A stretch of 64,000 nucleotides of DNA from Datura wrightii (GCA_035772735.1 JASDFA010000016.1:148750501-148814500), one strand, 5' to 3'. Counted from the stretch's first letter, positions 33,647 through 45,512 are shown. Program-made: numbers and translations. The notes: a model not told the origin generated them from the sequence alone.

Positions 33647-35113
33647 TGTTCGCTCTCTGCTGCTCGGTATATATTATACACCGACACGCAAGTGTACGTG
33701 GTCAAACAAGTAATAAAGTGGCTAAGTAGCCAAGTATCGATCCAAGGAGGCTGCTCTAGATATGCAAAACTGCCTAGTTTACTATATCTCTATTCTATTT
33801 CTAACTATGTTAACAACAATCCAATCAAGATTTGAGTAAGTTTTGTTTCTAAACTAATTATCTACTAAAATTAATAACTACTATTTACGTTGAGTTTAGA
33901 CAATGGATATGCACATGCCAAGGTTAAGAACGAGTAATGAACTTGATAATCATGATAATTTGGTCATCTTCTTCTTCATATTGCTAGCCAAGAACGTTTG
34001 CCTAGAAATTAAAACTTCCGTATTCAATTTCACTTTAGCTTCATAAACCATTCGTCTACATTTCTGTGATCAAATGCAATTTATGACCTAACACTACAAT
34101 TCCGGTTCCTAAATTGACTAATACGGCTTTCAAGTATATTTCTATCAGGAAAGCACATCAAAACCCAATTTTCCCAAATCAAGTTAAGAACAATACCCTA
34201 TTAATTCACAACTTTCCAATTTCATGTTCTCTCGAGTGAAATTGGACTTTTTAGATATACATTAATGGTGGCCAATCAAGAATGTAATAAGCACAAGAAT
34301 TAATAGAACAACATACAAGAAGAAGAAGAAACCATATCAATTATTACCAACATTCATTTCACAAGTTCAAAACCTCAGCAAGAGAGGAATTAGCCACTCA
34401 TTCTTGGATTAATCATCCTAGAATGAGTGTGAATCATGCATACAATTGAAGGAAAGAAGAAGGGAAGAGAAGAAAACTCTTATCTTTTCTATTCTTCAAC
34501 TGCCACAAAACCACGTTCCTGCTCCCACTTCTGAACTCGGGCTAAAAAACTAAAACTAAAAAAAACTCTCCTTTAAAAATAACCTAAGTGTGCTATTTAT
34601 ACTAGTGGGAAATTTTTCCCGGAATAACAAACAACGTGTCACGGAGGCCAACGCGGAGCACTGCCTCCGTGACATGGCATGGACGCGGACCCTCTCTGGA
34701 AATTGCATGGTCCGGATAATTAGCCTCAACGTGGCACGGAGGCCATCGCGGAGGCCTGTCTCCGTGCCACGGAGCTGACGCGCAGGCACACTGGAAATTG
34801 CTACTTTTATTTCTGCCCAGGCAGTGTGCTACCGCGATGGCAGCGTGGCACGGCACCATCGCGGAGCCACTGCAAAATATGCCATCCGAGGTCTTTTCCA
34901 CGCTCGCATCCAAGTCCAACTCCGACATAGTTCCAACACGCATTTTAGCTCTTAAAAATCACATTATCCTGCAAAACAAATGCTAATCATGTTGGTTAGT
35001 ATAAATTCGCATTTTATTACCAAATACATGATATTATATACACATCGCACAACAAACAAGGTAAAAATGATACGTTTGAGTATCACTTGGGCATATAAAT
35101 CTGCCCAAGATCA
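33647..35113 (-). repeat. 5' LTR of element F
   Basis: It has the same length as the 3' LTR. On minus it starts TGATCTTGGGC at 35113. The first 500 nt hold the GC-rich dyad block, ending with arms at 34635-34648 and 34663-34676 (one mismatch), then the TATA box. The remainder to 33647 is AT-rich. Confidence 0.93.
34593..34601 (-). promoter_or_regulatory. TATA box of element F's 5' LTR
   Basis: TATAAATAG on minus, about 34 nt downstream of the last dyad arm. The same TATAAATAG with the same spacing occurs in the LTRs of C and in solo LTR D (41005-41013, plus). Transcription would start roughly 30 nt further on. Confidence 0.7.
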
Positions 35114-35118
35114 TTTAC

Positions 35119-35644
35119 CGTTTTCTGGAGAATCTGCTTCACTACTCTATTCGACACCTCCACTTGCCCACTAGTTTGGGGGTGGTATGCTGTTGCCACT
35201 TTGTGGCGCACCCCATACTTGGCTAGTAGTTTCTTGAAACTTGCATTGACAAAATGAGCCCCTCCATCACTGATAATGGCTCGGGGTGTCCCGAACCTGG
35301 TGAGAATGTGTTATTTCACAAATTTTGTTACCACCTTGTTGTCTTTCCTGGGGCAAGCTATTGCTTCCACCCATTTTGATACATAGTCTACGGCCACCAA
35401 GATGTAACGATTACCAAATGACGGTGGGAACGGGTCCATGAAATCAATGGCCCATACATCAAAGGTCTCTACTTCCAGTATATTCTGCAGCGGCATCTCT
35501 TGTCTTCTACCAATTGTTCCTGTACGCTGACATCTATCACACATTTTGACGTATGCCATAGAGTCTCTGAACAGTGTAGGCCAAAAGAACCCTGACTGTA
35601 GAACCTTGTGTGCTGTTCGCTCGCCTCCATGGTGACCCCCATAC
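35119..35644 (-). pseudogene. Element C integrase, central core
   Basis: Between element F and solo LTR E. 35559-35311 reads CDRCQRTGTIGRRQEMPL (the CC of the zinc finger), VWAIDFMDP (first catalytic Asp) and VDYVSKWVEAIA. After an in-frame TAA it continues TRFGTPRAIISDGGAHF (second Asp) and QTSGQVEVSNR (Glu). The triad is therefore present, but the gene is broken by one stop and two insertions. Confidence 0.82.
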
Positions 35645-38231
35645 TGTTATACCCCGTAGAATTTCCGGCACCTAGATGACCTATTCGCACGTTGGTTAAG
35701 TATATTTGAAGGCCATACGTGCTGGAGAAAGGCCCGGGAAAAGATCGGATGAGAAACCTATCGAACCATCGCGGAAGGAGCCGAGGCAGAGCCCCTCCGC
35801 GATGGCAGCGTGTCACGGAGGAGAGGCCTCCGCGTTGGCTCCGTGACACGTTGACCTTGTCCAGGCCCAAGTATATAAAGCCCACTTCGGGTTTAAATCA
35901 TTTAGACACTTAAGAAATTTCCAGGAAACAGAGAGAGAAATCAGAGAAAGGAGAAGAACGAAGGAGGGATTATAATTTTTGACCGATTACGCTGCTAAAC
36001 GTTGTCCAAACTCAAATTAACTCCAGATACTGAGGTATTTAGCAGCAGAGAGCATTCCTACGGATTCGGTTTCGTGAAATACGGCCGACGAATCGTCGAG
36101 CCACCGAGCTAAGGTAAGTGGAATTGCTCTAAATTAGTGTCTATGTGTTCCTAGTTGTGAAGTGAATATTTCTCCCTTCTGGACCTCTGAAAATGGCGAG
36201 TTTTTAGCCGTCTTTCGATAAGCCTAAGTTTAGGCTATAAACGATATCGAAAGTGACGTTGCCTTTTAAAGTAAAGCTGTATTTAATATTAATTGACATA
36301 TTTATGAATGCAGTTGGGAGAAAATAGCTGAAGTACCGACCGAGTCTCATCCGACAGACGAATAGTTCAAGGATAAGGTATGTAAAGCTAGTTCCCTCGG
36401 CAAGTTAAGTAATATCGGCACAGTACAGTAATCTAAAGGCCAGTAGAATGTTCAGAAGTCATGTGTTACGCTTATTATGAATGTTGGTACGATATTAGAA
36501 GCATCGAGTTGTAACTTGCATGGAACTTACTAGTACGACATAGATTTTCATACCAGTGTTAGAAACTGCACAACATGCTCAGTATGTGATATAATGCGAA
36601 ATGTTAGGGTATCGTTGTATTCAGTTAAAGCCCAGTAAGGCAATGTAATATCTGTAAGACATCTCAGAAATAGAATGACAAGTTCAAGTGAAGCTAGAAA
36701 GCATATTAGAATTAGTAAATCATGTTACTATAGAAACTCAGTATACAGCATGGTTTTCAGCAGAAATACTATATCCTGTTCAGTATTAGCCCCAGAACAG
36801 TCTGGCAGGAGACTATACTCATATATATATATATATTTACCAGCCTCAGCACGTACTAAATACGTACAGATTACTATCACTAGTTCAGCCTGTAATATAT
36901 ACAATACTTTACCCCTATTAGCCTCAGCATGTGAGATATGCAGATAGTATTACTAGTTGAGACCGTTGTATTGTTTGGGGTTGGACTACCTAGCATCCAT
37001 GACCGCCCCATGGTTGATAGCTGTATCGACTCGTCCGCCAGAGGACGAGGATACGTCACTCTACGGAGTGGCATGCCGTCCCGCAGGGGACGAAGATGGG
37101 ATGCCAGTTTTTCCCATATTATGCCTTGGTCGGCTTTTACACACCCCTGTAGAGCGGATACGCCCGGGTGTTGATTCAGGAGTCCTTCAGACTCAGATGC
37201 AGTTATAGTCAGGGGCCCAGCGAGCCCAAGTTCATACCCAGGGGACCGGCAGGACGCTTATAGGGTTTATAGGAGATGGGATGACCGGGGTAGGGGTGTA
37301 GATTCTGTGCTGGTTGTACCTCCCGGCTTATGGGGGCCGGGTAAGGTTTGTGTGTGCTATATTATGTTTTGTTATGTTATGTCATGTCACGTTAGATACG
37401 AGTAGATCAGCAGTTGAGTGATACGTCTCCAGGTATGACCCCTATTTCCCTTCCGCATAAATGAGAGAAGGTATGACTTACATTATCAGACAGTTAATCT
37501 AATTCTTCTTACTTCAGTTTCATCAGTTACATTGTTGTTTCAGATTTTGCTTTCAGTTATTGCTTTTCACACTCAGTACCAGAGGTACTGACGCCCGGTG
37601 GGGCGCTGCATTACTTGCCTGCAGGTACTCATAGACGAGCAGGCGATACTACGTGATTCATGTCAGCGATCGAGTATTCAGCTCCTGTCATCCGGAGACT
37701 GAATTCCGGAGGTGTATTTCAGTTTCTTTGGTTGTATAGTACGGGTAGGTCGGGGCCCTGTCCCGATCATTTCTATTGCTATTCCTAGAGGCTTGCAGTC
37801 TGTATATATCTCCCTGTGGTCAGATGAGTCGGTCGTGTGAGGCCGTGCAGTTGTATAGCTGTTAGTACTCTTTCTTTCTTTTATGTTGGCCGTTTGGGGC
37901 CATAGTTTGCCAGTAGTGGTGACCTTGCCGGTCACGTAGCTTTCTAGTACTTCATGATTGAGTTATAGATAACTAGACAGCATGGTGGCCTTGTCGGCCC
38001 GCATAGGTTTCCCTAAATTGATATGTTTCTGGTCAGCTGTTAGTACAGGTACAGGAGGCTATAGGCCAATGGGCCGGGGGCTGTGTTTACAGCCGCTATA
38101 TAGCCCTTCATTTCCAGAAATATGAGTTAGAGCCATCCAGGCACCAGATGTGCCCAGGCTTAGCAGTCCAGCAGCTCAGGTCCCAGTAGGGCACCAGGTG
38201 CCAGTCATACCCCCCAAGGCGGGGTGTGACA
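35645..38231 (+). mobile_element. Solo LTR E, Tekay-like, inserted in C's integrase
   Basis: The 2587 bp run from TGTTATACCCCG to CGGGGTGTGACA, an inverted pair at the ends, flanked by the perfect TSD CATAC (35640-35644 / 38232-38236). Internal landmarks are shared with A's LTRs, for example TACCTCCCGGCTTATGGGGG and GCGCTGCATTACTTGCCTG, so it is a related but distinct Tekay family. No primer site or coding sequence follows, as expected after LTR-LTR recombination. The promoter TATATAAAG is at 35872-35880. Confidence 0.9.
35809..35880 (+). promoter_or_regulatory. Dyad module and TATA box in solo LTR E
   Basis: Perfect 12-bp arms CGTGTCACGGAG (35809-35820) / CTCCGTGACACG (35839-35850), centre AGGCCTCCGCGTTGG, then TTG and, 22 nt on, TATATAAAG. 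Order and orientation are those of the Athila-like LTR D (module, CGTTG, TATA), although the rest of the two LTRs is unrelated. Confidence 0.72.
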
Positions 38232-38236
38232 CATAC

Positions 38237-38556
38237 AACGAAGAGTGACAGCTCCTCAACACCTCTGCAATCTGACTCTCCGGGATGCATCTTCTCATCA
38301 CCTGATCTGGTCCCTGTTTAAATAAGTATGGTTCATCCCAAACAAAGTGCCGGCAATCATGCCTCAATTTCCTTCTCTGTTGGTCTGTTGCCTCAGGTGG
38401 GTAGACTCCACTCACTAGCAAGTTGACTATGTCTGCGTACCAGGGAACTTCAGCTTCCCCTACTGCCAAGAGCTGCTCATCCGGGAACTCCTCATTGATG
38501 TTATCACCTTCCATCACATGCGATCGGCTCTCCAATCGCGATAAGTGATCTGCCAC
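38237..38556 (-). pseudogene. Element C RNase H tail and integrase N-terminus
   Basis: In frame after a TAG stop at 38557-38559, it reads MADHLSRLES, the usual RNase H-integrase junction, then WDEPYLFKQGPDQVMRRCIP and SCHSSLY with a zinc-finger His. It is cut at 38237 by solo LTR E. The downstream half continues at 35644. Confidence 0.8.
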
Positions 38557-39171
38557 CTAATTTTCGCTCCCCTTTCTGTCCTTAATCTCAAGGTCGAACT
38601 CTTGTAACAACAGGATACATCTGATCAGCCTAGGCTTAGCATCCTTCTTGTTAAATAGGTACCGAATCACTGCATGATCGGTGTACACCACTACTTTTGA
38701 CCCTACCACATAGGACCTGAATTTGTCAAATGCAAACACCAATGCTAGCATTTCCTTCTCTTTGACTGTGTAATTGCTTTGGGCCGTATTCAGCATTTTG
38801 CTTGCATAATGAATAGAATGAAAGATTCTATTTTTCCTTTGCCCCAATACAGCTCCCACAGCCACATCACTCGCATCACACATCAGCTCAAATGGTTGTC
38901 CCCAATCTGGAGAAGTAAGGATAGGTGCTTCTATCAATTTCTGCTTCAACTCCTCAAATGCTTTAACACACTCATCATCCAACTCAAACTTTACCTCTTT
39001 TTCTAACAATCTGCATAATGGTCTAGAAATTTTTGAAAAGTTTCTGATGAACTGTCTGTAGAATCCTGCATGCCCAAGAAAACTGCGAACACCTTTCACC
39101 GACACAGGTGGTGGCAACTTCTCAATAACTTCGATCTTAGCACGATCGACTTCCAACCCCTTGCGAGACAC
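38557..39171 (-). pseudogene. Element C RNase H domain
   Basis: 204 open codons between two in-frame TAG stops. Catalytic Asp at residue 99 (CDAS), Glu at 140 (KEMLALVFAF) and Asp at 165 (YTDHA) are all present. It lies in the same frame as the RT stretch before it, so the fossil differs from an open pol mainly by nonsense codons. Confidence 0.85.
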
Positions 39172-40489
39172 TTTGTGGCCAAGGACAATACCCTACTTAA
39201 CTAGGAAGTGGCATTTCTCCCAGTTTAGTACAAGGTTGGATTCCTCGCAGCGAGCCAGCACCCTGTCAAGATTCTGCAAACACGTAGCAAACGAATTACC
39301 GAAAACAGAAAAGTCATCCATAAATACATCAACAAAATCCTCCACCATGTCATGGAAAATAGCCATCATGCATCTCTGGAATGTGGTGGGTGCATTGCAT
39401 AACCCAAATGGCATCCGCCTAAAAGCATATGTCCCATAAGGACAGGTGAAAGTAGTCTTCTCTTGGTCCTCCGAAGCTATGGCTATTTGGTTATAACCAG
39501 AGTACCCATCAAGGAAACAATAATATTCCTGTCCAGCCAACCTATCCAATATTTGATCAATGAACGGGATAGGATAATGATCTTTCCTTGTGGCTTCATT
39601 CAGCTTTCTATAGTCCATGAAAGTCCGCCAGCCTGTGACGGTTCGTGTAGGAATCAACTCATTTTTCTCATTGGTGACCATGGTCATCCATCCTTTCTTT
39701 GGAACGCACTGAACAGGGCTGACCCATTCACTATCTGAAATCGGGTACACCACACCTGCATCAAGCCACTTAATTATTTCTTTCCTAATCACATCCTTCA
39801 TTGCTGGATTTAGCCTTCGTTGCGGCTGAACGGTTGGTTTTGCTCCTGTCTCCATGAAAATCCTGTGTGTGCAAAAAGCTGGATTGATACCCTGAATATC
39901 TGACATTTGCCAACCCATTGCTTTCTTCCTTTTTCTGAGGATACCCAATGCTTCCTTCTCCTGTGCCTCCGTCAATTCTGCAGAGATGATGACTGGTAAC
40001 GTCTCATCTTCCCCCCAAAAGACATATTTTAAATGGGGAGGCAATTCTTTAAATTCCAGCTTTGGTGCCTCCTCAATGGATGGTTTCGGCAATGGTTCTA
40101 GGGACCTTATCAAGGATTGAAATTCCTGTCTCCTCGGATGCCTTTGTGACTCATTCAACATTTGGACCACCTCATAGGCGTCTCTATCTCCAAAATGATC
40201 AGAGTGCATCAACACTCTTTCCAATGGGTCTTGAGATTTAACAATCTGACAAATTTCTTCTTGTTCAACCACACTGATTGCTGACAGCTCCTTATGTATG
40301 GCCGGCAGCTTCATGGCTTTAAACACATCAAATACCTCAATCTTGTCGTGTGCTTGCATTGTTAGTTGTCCTACAGCTACATCAATCAGCGCTTTCCCAG
40401 TCGCCAAGAAGGGACGTCCCAAAATAAATGGGACTTCCGCGTCTGGCTCAAAATCCAGCACGACGAAATCTACTGGGAAGATAAGGGAG
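39172..40489 (-). pseudogene. Element C protease end and reverse transcriptase
   Basis: 422 open codons (40461-39193). Residues 1-45 are the end of protease (VPFILGRPFLATGKALIDVA). A spacer follows to about 140. RT covers about 215-420, with FLDGYSGYN at 315-323 (first catalytic Asp) and FMDDFSVFG at 380-388 (the Y-x-D-D equivalent). All RT catalytic Asp residues are intact. It ends in a TAG, with RNase H continuing in the same frame. The N-terminal side is cut by solo LTR D. Confidence 0.87.
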
Positions 40490-40494
40490 CCCAG

Positions 40495-41916
40495 TGATCT
40501 TGGGCAAATTTATATGCCCAAGTGATACTCAATTGTGGAATTTTAGCCTTGTTTATCTATCAATGTGTATACATTCTCATGTAATTGGTAAAAAAATGTG
40601 AATTTATACTAACCAACATGATTAGCATTGTTTTGCAAGTAAAATGTAATTTTAGGAAGCTTAAATGCATATTGGAAGATATCGGGGTTGAACTCGGACG
40701 TGAGCACTGGACAAGGCATTGGACAGCATAAAATAAAGGGGCTCCGCGATGGAGCCGTGTCACGCTGCCATCGCGGAGGCCTTCTGCCTGGATAGGGAAT
40801 TTTCGCCCAAATTCCAAAGAGGGTACGCGATAGGTCCGTGGCACGGTGGCTTGGCTCAGCGTTGCACGCCGTGCCACGTTGGGCTTTATTTCCTGGACCC
40901 CCAGTTCCAGTGAAGGTTCGCGTCCGTAGCGTGTCACGGAGGCAGTGCTCCGCGATGCACTCCGTGACACGTTGCTCGTTATTCCGGGAAAAATTCCCAC
41001 CAGTATAAATAGATTACTTAGGTTCATTTTTCAATATTCTGACTTGGTGGAGCAAGAACTTGGGTTACAGGAAGTTGAGGGGACAAAATTATCAGGGTTT
41101 TTCTCTCTTTCCTTCTTCTTGTATTCAATTGCTTGTATGTTTAACACTCATTTAAAGATGTTTAATCCACAAATGAGTGGCTAATTCCTCTTCTTGCTGA
41201 GGTTATGAACAATTGTAGTGAAAAGTGATTGTTGATCATATTGGTTTTTTCATCTTTTCTTCCATGGTTGTTCTATTAATTCTTGTTCTTACTGCATTAA
41301 TGTGTGGCCTACGTTAATGTACATCTAAAAAGTCCGGTTTCACTCGAGAGAGCAAGAAATTGGAAAGTTGTGAATTAATAGGATATGATCTTTACTTGGT
41401 TTGGGAAAATTGAGAATTGATTTACTTTCAGGATAGAAATATACCTGAAAGTCGTATTAGTCAATTTAGGAACCGGGTTTGTATGGCTAGAACATGAATT
41501 GCATTTAATCACAGAAATGTAGGTGGATGGTTCATGATTCTTAAGTGAGGTTAAATACGAGAGTTTTAATCTCTTGGAAATTGTTCTTGGCTAGCAACCG
41601 GAGGGAAAGACTAACCAAATTATATCGATAATTAATTTAATTACATGTTCGTTTAACCTCAGCATGCTCTCATTCATAGTTCAGACTCACATTAGATAGT
41701 TGTTTTAGATTTAGCATAAAAATTATAAATCAAAATATCAAACTCTTGGTTACACTGTTGTCTTCATTGTTAGAACTAAAATATAGTACACTTGAGCAGA
41801 TTGCACTTCATCCCAGTCCCTGTGGGATCGATACTTGGCTTACTTAAGCCACTTTACTACTTGTTTGACCACGTGCACTTGCGTGTGAGTTTTATACCCA
41901 TATAACAGACCGAACA
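40495..41916 (+). mobile_element. Solo LTR D, Athila-like, inverted inside C's protease
   Basis: 1422 bp from TGATCTTGGGC to ACCGAACA, clearly the same family as C's own LTRs but in the opposite orientation. The TSD is CCCAG (40490-40494) / CCCAC (41917-41921), one base apart. TATAAATAG is at 41005-41013. The module arms GTGTCACGGAG / CTCCGTGACAC lie at about 40932-40972, with further GC-rich dyads at 40740-40780 and 40840-40880. Confidence 0.9.
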
Positions 41917-41921
41917 CCCAC

Positions 41922-43943
41922 TTGCACCAGCACATCCTCCACAATGCCATCAGGTCTGGCTAAGGACCGATCCGCTAGTTGCAAGATCACTGTTGTTGGT
42001 CTAGGACTCCCTAGACCCAACTTCTTGAATACCGATGATGACATCAAATTAATGCTCGCTCCCAAATCACATAATCCGTGAGCTCGGATACTCTGTCCAA
42101 TTGTAATTTGTATAGTAAAGCTCCCAAGATCTTTGAGCTTTGTGGGCAATCGGTTTTGTATCCGGGAAGTGCACTCCTCCGTGAGAGCTACCGTAGCATA
42201 CTCAGTCAACCGAATTTTGTTTGCCACGATGTCCTTAATGTACTTTGCATATTTCGGCACTCACTGCAAAACATCAACAAGAGGTAAGTTAATATGTACC
42301 TGTTTCAGCACCTCCATGAATTTCTTGAAACACGCCTCCTCCTTGTGTTTCTTTAATCTTTGAGGGAACGGGGGTGGTGGTCTTTCTAATTCAGCTTCCT
42401 TTTTATTCCCCCTCTCATCACTTTGCTCCCTCACAACTTCTGTTGCTCCCGATTATTGAGGTGGTCTTTCTGGTTCCACCTTTTTAAGCTGCAAACCACT
42501 CCTTGTGGTCACCGCATTCACCTACTTGGGGTTGGGATCTGTGTCGCTCGAAAGTCCTCCTCTAGGCCTGGTGTTTTGGGCTCCAGCAAATTGCCCAAAT
42601 TGATATTCAAGTGCCTTAGTAGCTAACAGGTTGTTCTTCACCTCGGCTGCCAATTTCACATAGTCAGCCTGCAATTGAGCTTGGTTAGCTATCATCGTCT
42701 TGAACATCTCCTCAATGCTGGGTGATGGTGGGGGAGGAGGTGCATTGTTGTTTCTATATTGTGCCTGATAGTTCTGCTGCCCTCCTTGATTCCTCTGCGC
42801 CCCCTGACTCGAACTTTGCCCTTGATGGTTGTTGCTACCCCAAGAGAAATTTGGGTGATTCCTCCAGTTGGAATTGTAGCTGTTGCCATACTGTTGGTGG
42901 TTGTTCCTCTGTACATTTCCCACAAAGTTCACCGAGTCAGGATTTGCTCCACAACACTCAGCTGAGTGCTCACTACTCCCACACACTTCGCACCAAATTT
43001 GCTGCACTACATTCACTAGGGCTTGAGTCTGGTTCATTGTCATATTGTTGAAGTGGGTGTTGAGTTGATTCATTAAAGAAGCTATTTGTGCAGCAATAGC
43101 TGTAAAACCATCCACTTCTAGAACTCCTGCTGCTTTCCTTGTTACTCCTCTTGACGAATCAGCATTCCACTCCGAATTTCCCTGCGAAATACGATTTAAC
43201 AAGGTATACAGCTCCTCATAAGTTTTCTGCAATGCTTGTCCCCCAGCTGCTGAGTCTAGCAAGATTTTTGTGTGGGGTTCCAAGCCCTCTATAAAAGTGT
43301 GCACCAGCACCTCATTGGATTGATGATGATGTGGACAATCCCGCAACATAGACTTGAATCTTTCCCAAGCCTGATATAGATTCTCCCCATCTCTCTGTTT
43401 GAAACTTAGAATTTGACTTCTAAGTCTTGCTGTTTTACCGGATGGAAAAAATCGTATCAAGAATTTCCTTGCAAGATCATCCCACGTAGTAATAGAATTT
43501 GGTGGCTCAGCTTTCAACCACCTCTTGGCTTCTCCAAATAGTGAAAATGGGAACAATGTAAGCCTCACATAATCTGATGACACTCCAGCGGGGATGTAAG
43601 TGTCACTTATCTCTAAAAAATTTTGGAGATGCTGTTGTGGATCCTCATGAGGGAGACCTGGGAACTGCCCGTTGGTGTGCAGCAATTGCACCATGTTTTG
43701 TTTGAGCTCGAACCTCCCTCCTGGCTCAGGTTTGCGGATGCTAGATGTGACATTGTTAGCATGTGGGATTGCCACCTCGCGAACCGGCCTAGCTGCCATC
43801 TCCTCGGGCACTAACATTGCCCTTACCACTGGTGGATTCTGTTGTTGCTCCATGATTGTTTGTCTGAGCAACTGCAGCTTTTTCTCTAGAGCTTCTCTCC
43901 GCTGACGATGAAATTGTCTTTCAGGCTCTAAATATGAGTCCAC
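41922..43943 (-). pseudogene. Element C gag and protease N-terminal part
   Basis: The 473-codon stretch 43943-42522 holds the gag core, a zinc knuckle (CEVCGSSEHSAECC) and a glutamine/asparagine-rich linker, close to F's protein. A TAG (F has CAG) ends it at 42522. The same frame goes on with a TAA and a TGA into 42260-41922, which carries the protease active site CDLGAS. The first good ATG is at 43853 (ATCATGGAG). The frame upstream to 43943 is conserved with F but has no ATG and a TGA shortly before. Confidence 0.86.
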
Positions 43944-44073
43944 CAGCTCCTTGTCTCTTGCCAGTGTTCAACAGAGATTATATCTGCAAAATACAGGCTA
44001 AGACCAAGTTGTCAACACTTAAGAAAAAAAAATATAGTAAATTTACACTTAAGAAAATTTCACCAATTGCCAG

Positions 44074-44091
44074 TCCCCGGCAATGGCGCCA
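44074..44091 (-). promoter_or_regulatory. Primer-binding site of element C (tRNA-Asp)
   Basis: On plus TCCCCGGCAATGGCGCCA, one base different from F's site, 6 nt from the LTR. Confidence 0.88.
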
Positions 44092-44097
44092 AAAACT

Positions 44098-45512
44098 TAT
44101 TCAGATGCTTTTGGTTATATAGCTACACGCAAGTGCACGTGGTCGAACAAGTAGTAAAGTGGCTTAAGTAAGCCAAGTATCGATCCCACAGGGACTGGGC
44201 TAGGGTAACAAATTACTTAAGTGTCACTATACTTTAACTCTAAAAATGCAGACAACAGTGTAAAGAAGAGTTTGATATTGTGGTTTAGTTTTATACTAAG
44301 TCTAAAACGAATATCTAATGTGAGTATGAACTATGAATATGAGCATGCTGAGGCTAAATGAACATGTATAGAAACAAATTATCGATACAATTTTGGTTAA
44401 TTTTTCCTCTGGTTGCTAGTCAAGAATTATTGCCAATGGATGAAAACTTTAGTATTTAACCCAACTTAAGAATCATGAACCGTCCACCTACATTTCTGTC
44501 ATTAAACGAAATTCATGTTCTAGCCATACAAAACCGATTCCTTAATTGACTAATACGACTTTCAGGTATATTTCTATCCTGAAGGTAAATCAATTCCCAA
44601 TTTTTCCAAACTAAGAAGAGATCATATCCTATTGATTCACAACTTTCCAATTTCTTGCTCTCTCGAGTGAAACCGGACTTTTTAGATGTACATTAACGTT
44701 GGCCACACATTAATGCAGTAAGAACAAGAATCAATAGAACAACCATGGAAGAAAAGATGAAAAACCAAATAATCAATAATCACATTTCAATACAATAGTT
44801 CTTACCTCAGCAAGAAGAGGAATTAGCCACTCATTTGTGGATTAAACATCATTAAATGAGTGTTAATCATACAAGCAATTGAAATAAAGAAGAAGGAGAT
44901 AGAGAAAAACCCTGAGATTTTCGTCCCCTCAACTACTTGTAACCCACGTTCTTGCTCCACCAAGTCAGAATTATTAAAAATGAACCTAAGTGTTCTATTT
45001 ATACTAGTGGAAATTTTTTCCGGAATAACAAGCAACGTGTCACGGAGTGCATCGCAGAGCATTGCCTCCGTAACACACCACTGATGCGAAGCCTTACTGG
45101 AAATTGATTGTCTAGGTAATAAGGCCCAACGTGGCACGACGTGCAATGCGGGGCTAGGCCAACGTGCCACGGCCCCAACGCGCACCTTCACTGGAATTTG
45201 GCGAAAATTCCCTCTCCAGGCAGAAGGCATCCGCGATGGCAGCGTGACACGGCTCCATCGTGGAGCCCCTTTAAATTGTGCCTTCCAATGCTTTTTCCCT
45301 TGCTAACATCCGAGTCCAACCCCGATCTCTCCCAACACGCATTTTAGCTTCCCAAAATTATATTTCACCTACAAAACAATGCTAATCATATTGGTTAGTA
45401 TAAATTCACATTTTATTATCAATCACATGGGAATGTATAAACATTGATAGATAAACAAGGCTAAAATGACACATTTGAGTATCCCTTGGGCATATAAATT
45501 TGCCCAAGATCA
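44098..45512 (-). repeat. 5' LTR of element C
   Basis: 1415 bp, TATTCAGATGC (mutated from TGTTCGGATGC) to GCCCAAGATCA on plus. It closely matches 18833-20250. Dyad block at about 45035-45270, TATAAATAG on minus near 44996-45004. Confidence 0.9.

Larger units (their letters stand above)
25145..35113 (-). mobile_element. Element F: young, deleted Athila-like element inserted in C's integrase
   Basis: The two LTRs are both 1467 bp (25145-26611 and 33647-35113) and differ at about 12 positions by eye, mostly transitions. The TSD is TTTAC (25140-25144 / 35114-35118). The primer site is a perfect tRNA-Asp match. On minus the internal part holds gag, protease, then a direct in-frame join to the last ~20 codons of integrase, followed by the dyad module, intron and intact env-position ORF. 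RT, RNase H and nearly all of integrase are absent. It is 9969 bp and must have depended on proteins supplied in trans, unless the deletion happened after insertion. Confidence 0.93.
18833..45512 (-). mobile_element. Element C: Athila-like retrotransposon, with three insertions
   Basis: The LTRs are 1415 bp (5', right, 44098-45512) and 1418 bp (3', left, 18833-20250). The TSD is GTGAT (18828-18832 / 45513-45517). On the minus strand the order is LTR, tRNA-Asp primer site, gag, protease, RT, RNase H, integrase, spacer with dyads, env-position ORF, 3' region, purine tract, LTR. Inserts are solo LTR D in protease, solo LTR E and element F in integrase. Without them the element is about 12.7 kb, usual for Athila. 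Damage is mostly in-frame stops rather than indels, so it is moderately young. Confidence 0.92.

Noticed and set aside
35711..38231. Short open frames in solo LTR E as possible host genes
   Set aside because: The whole interval is bounded by a perfect 5-bp target duplication and matches the Tekay LTR layout; no domains are present.
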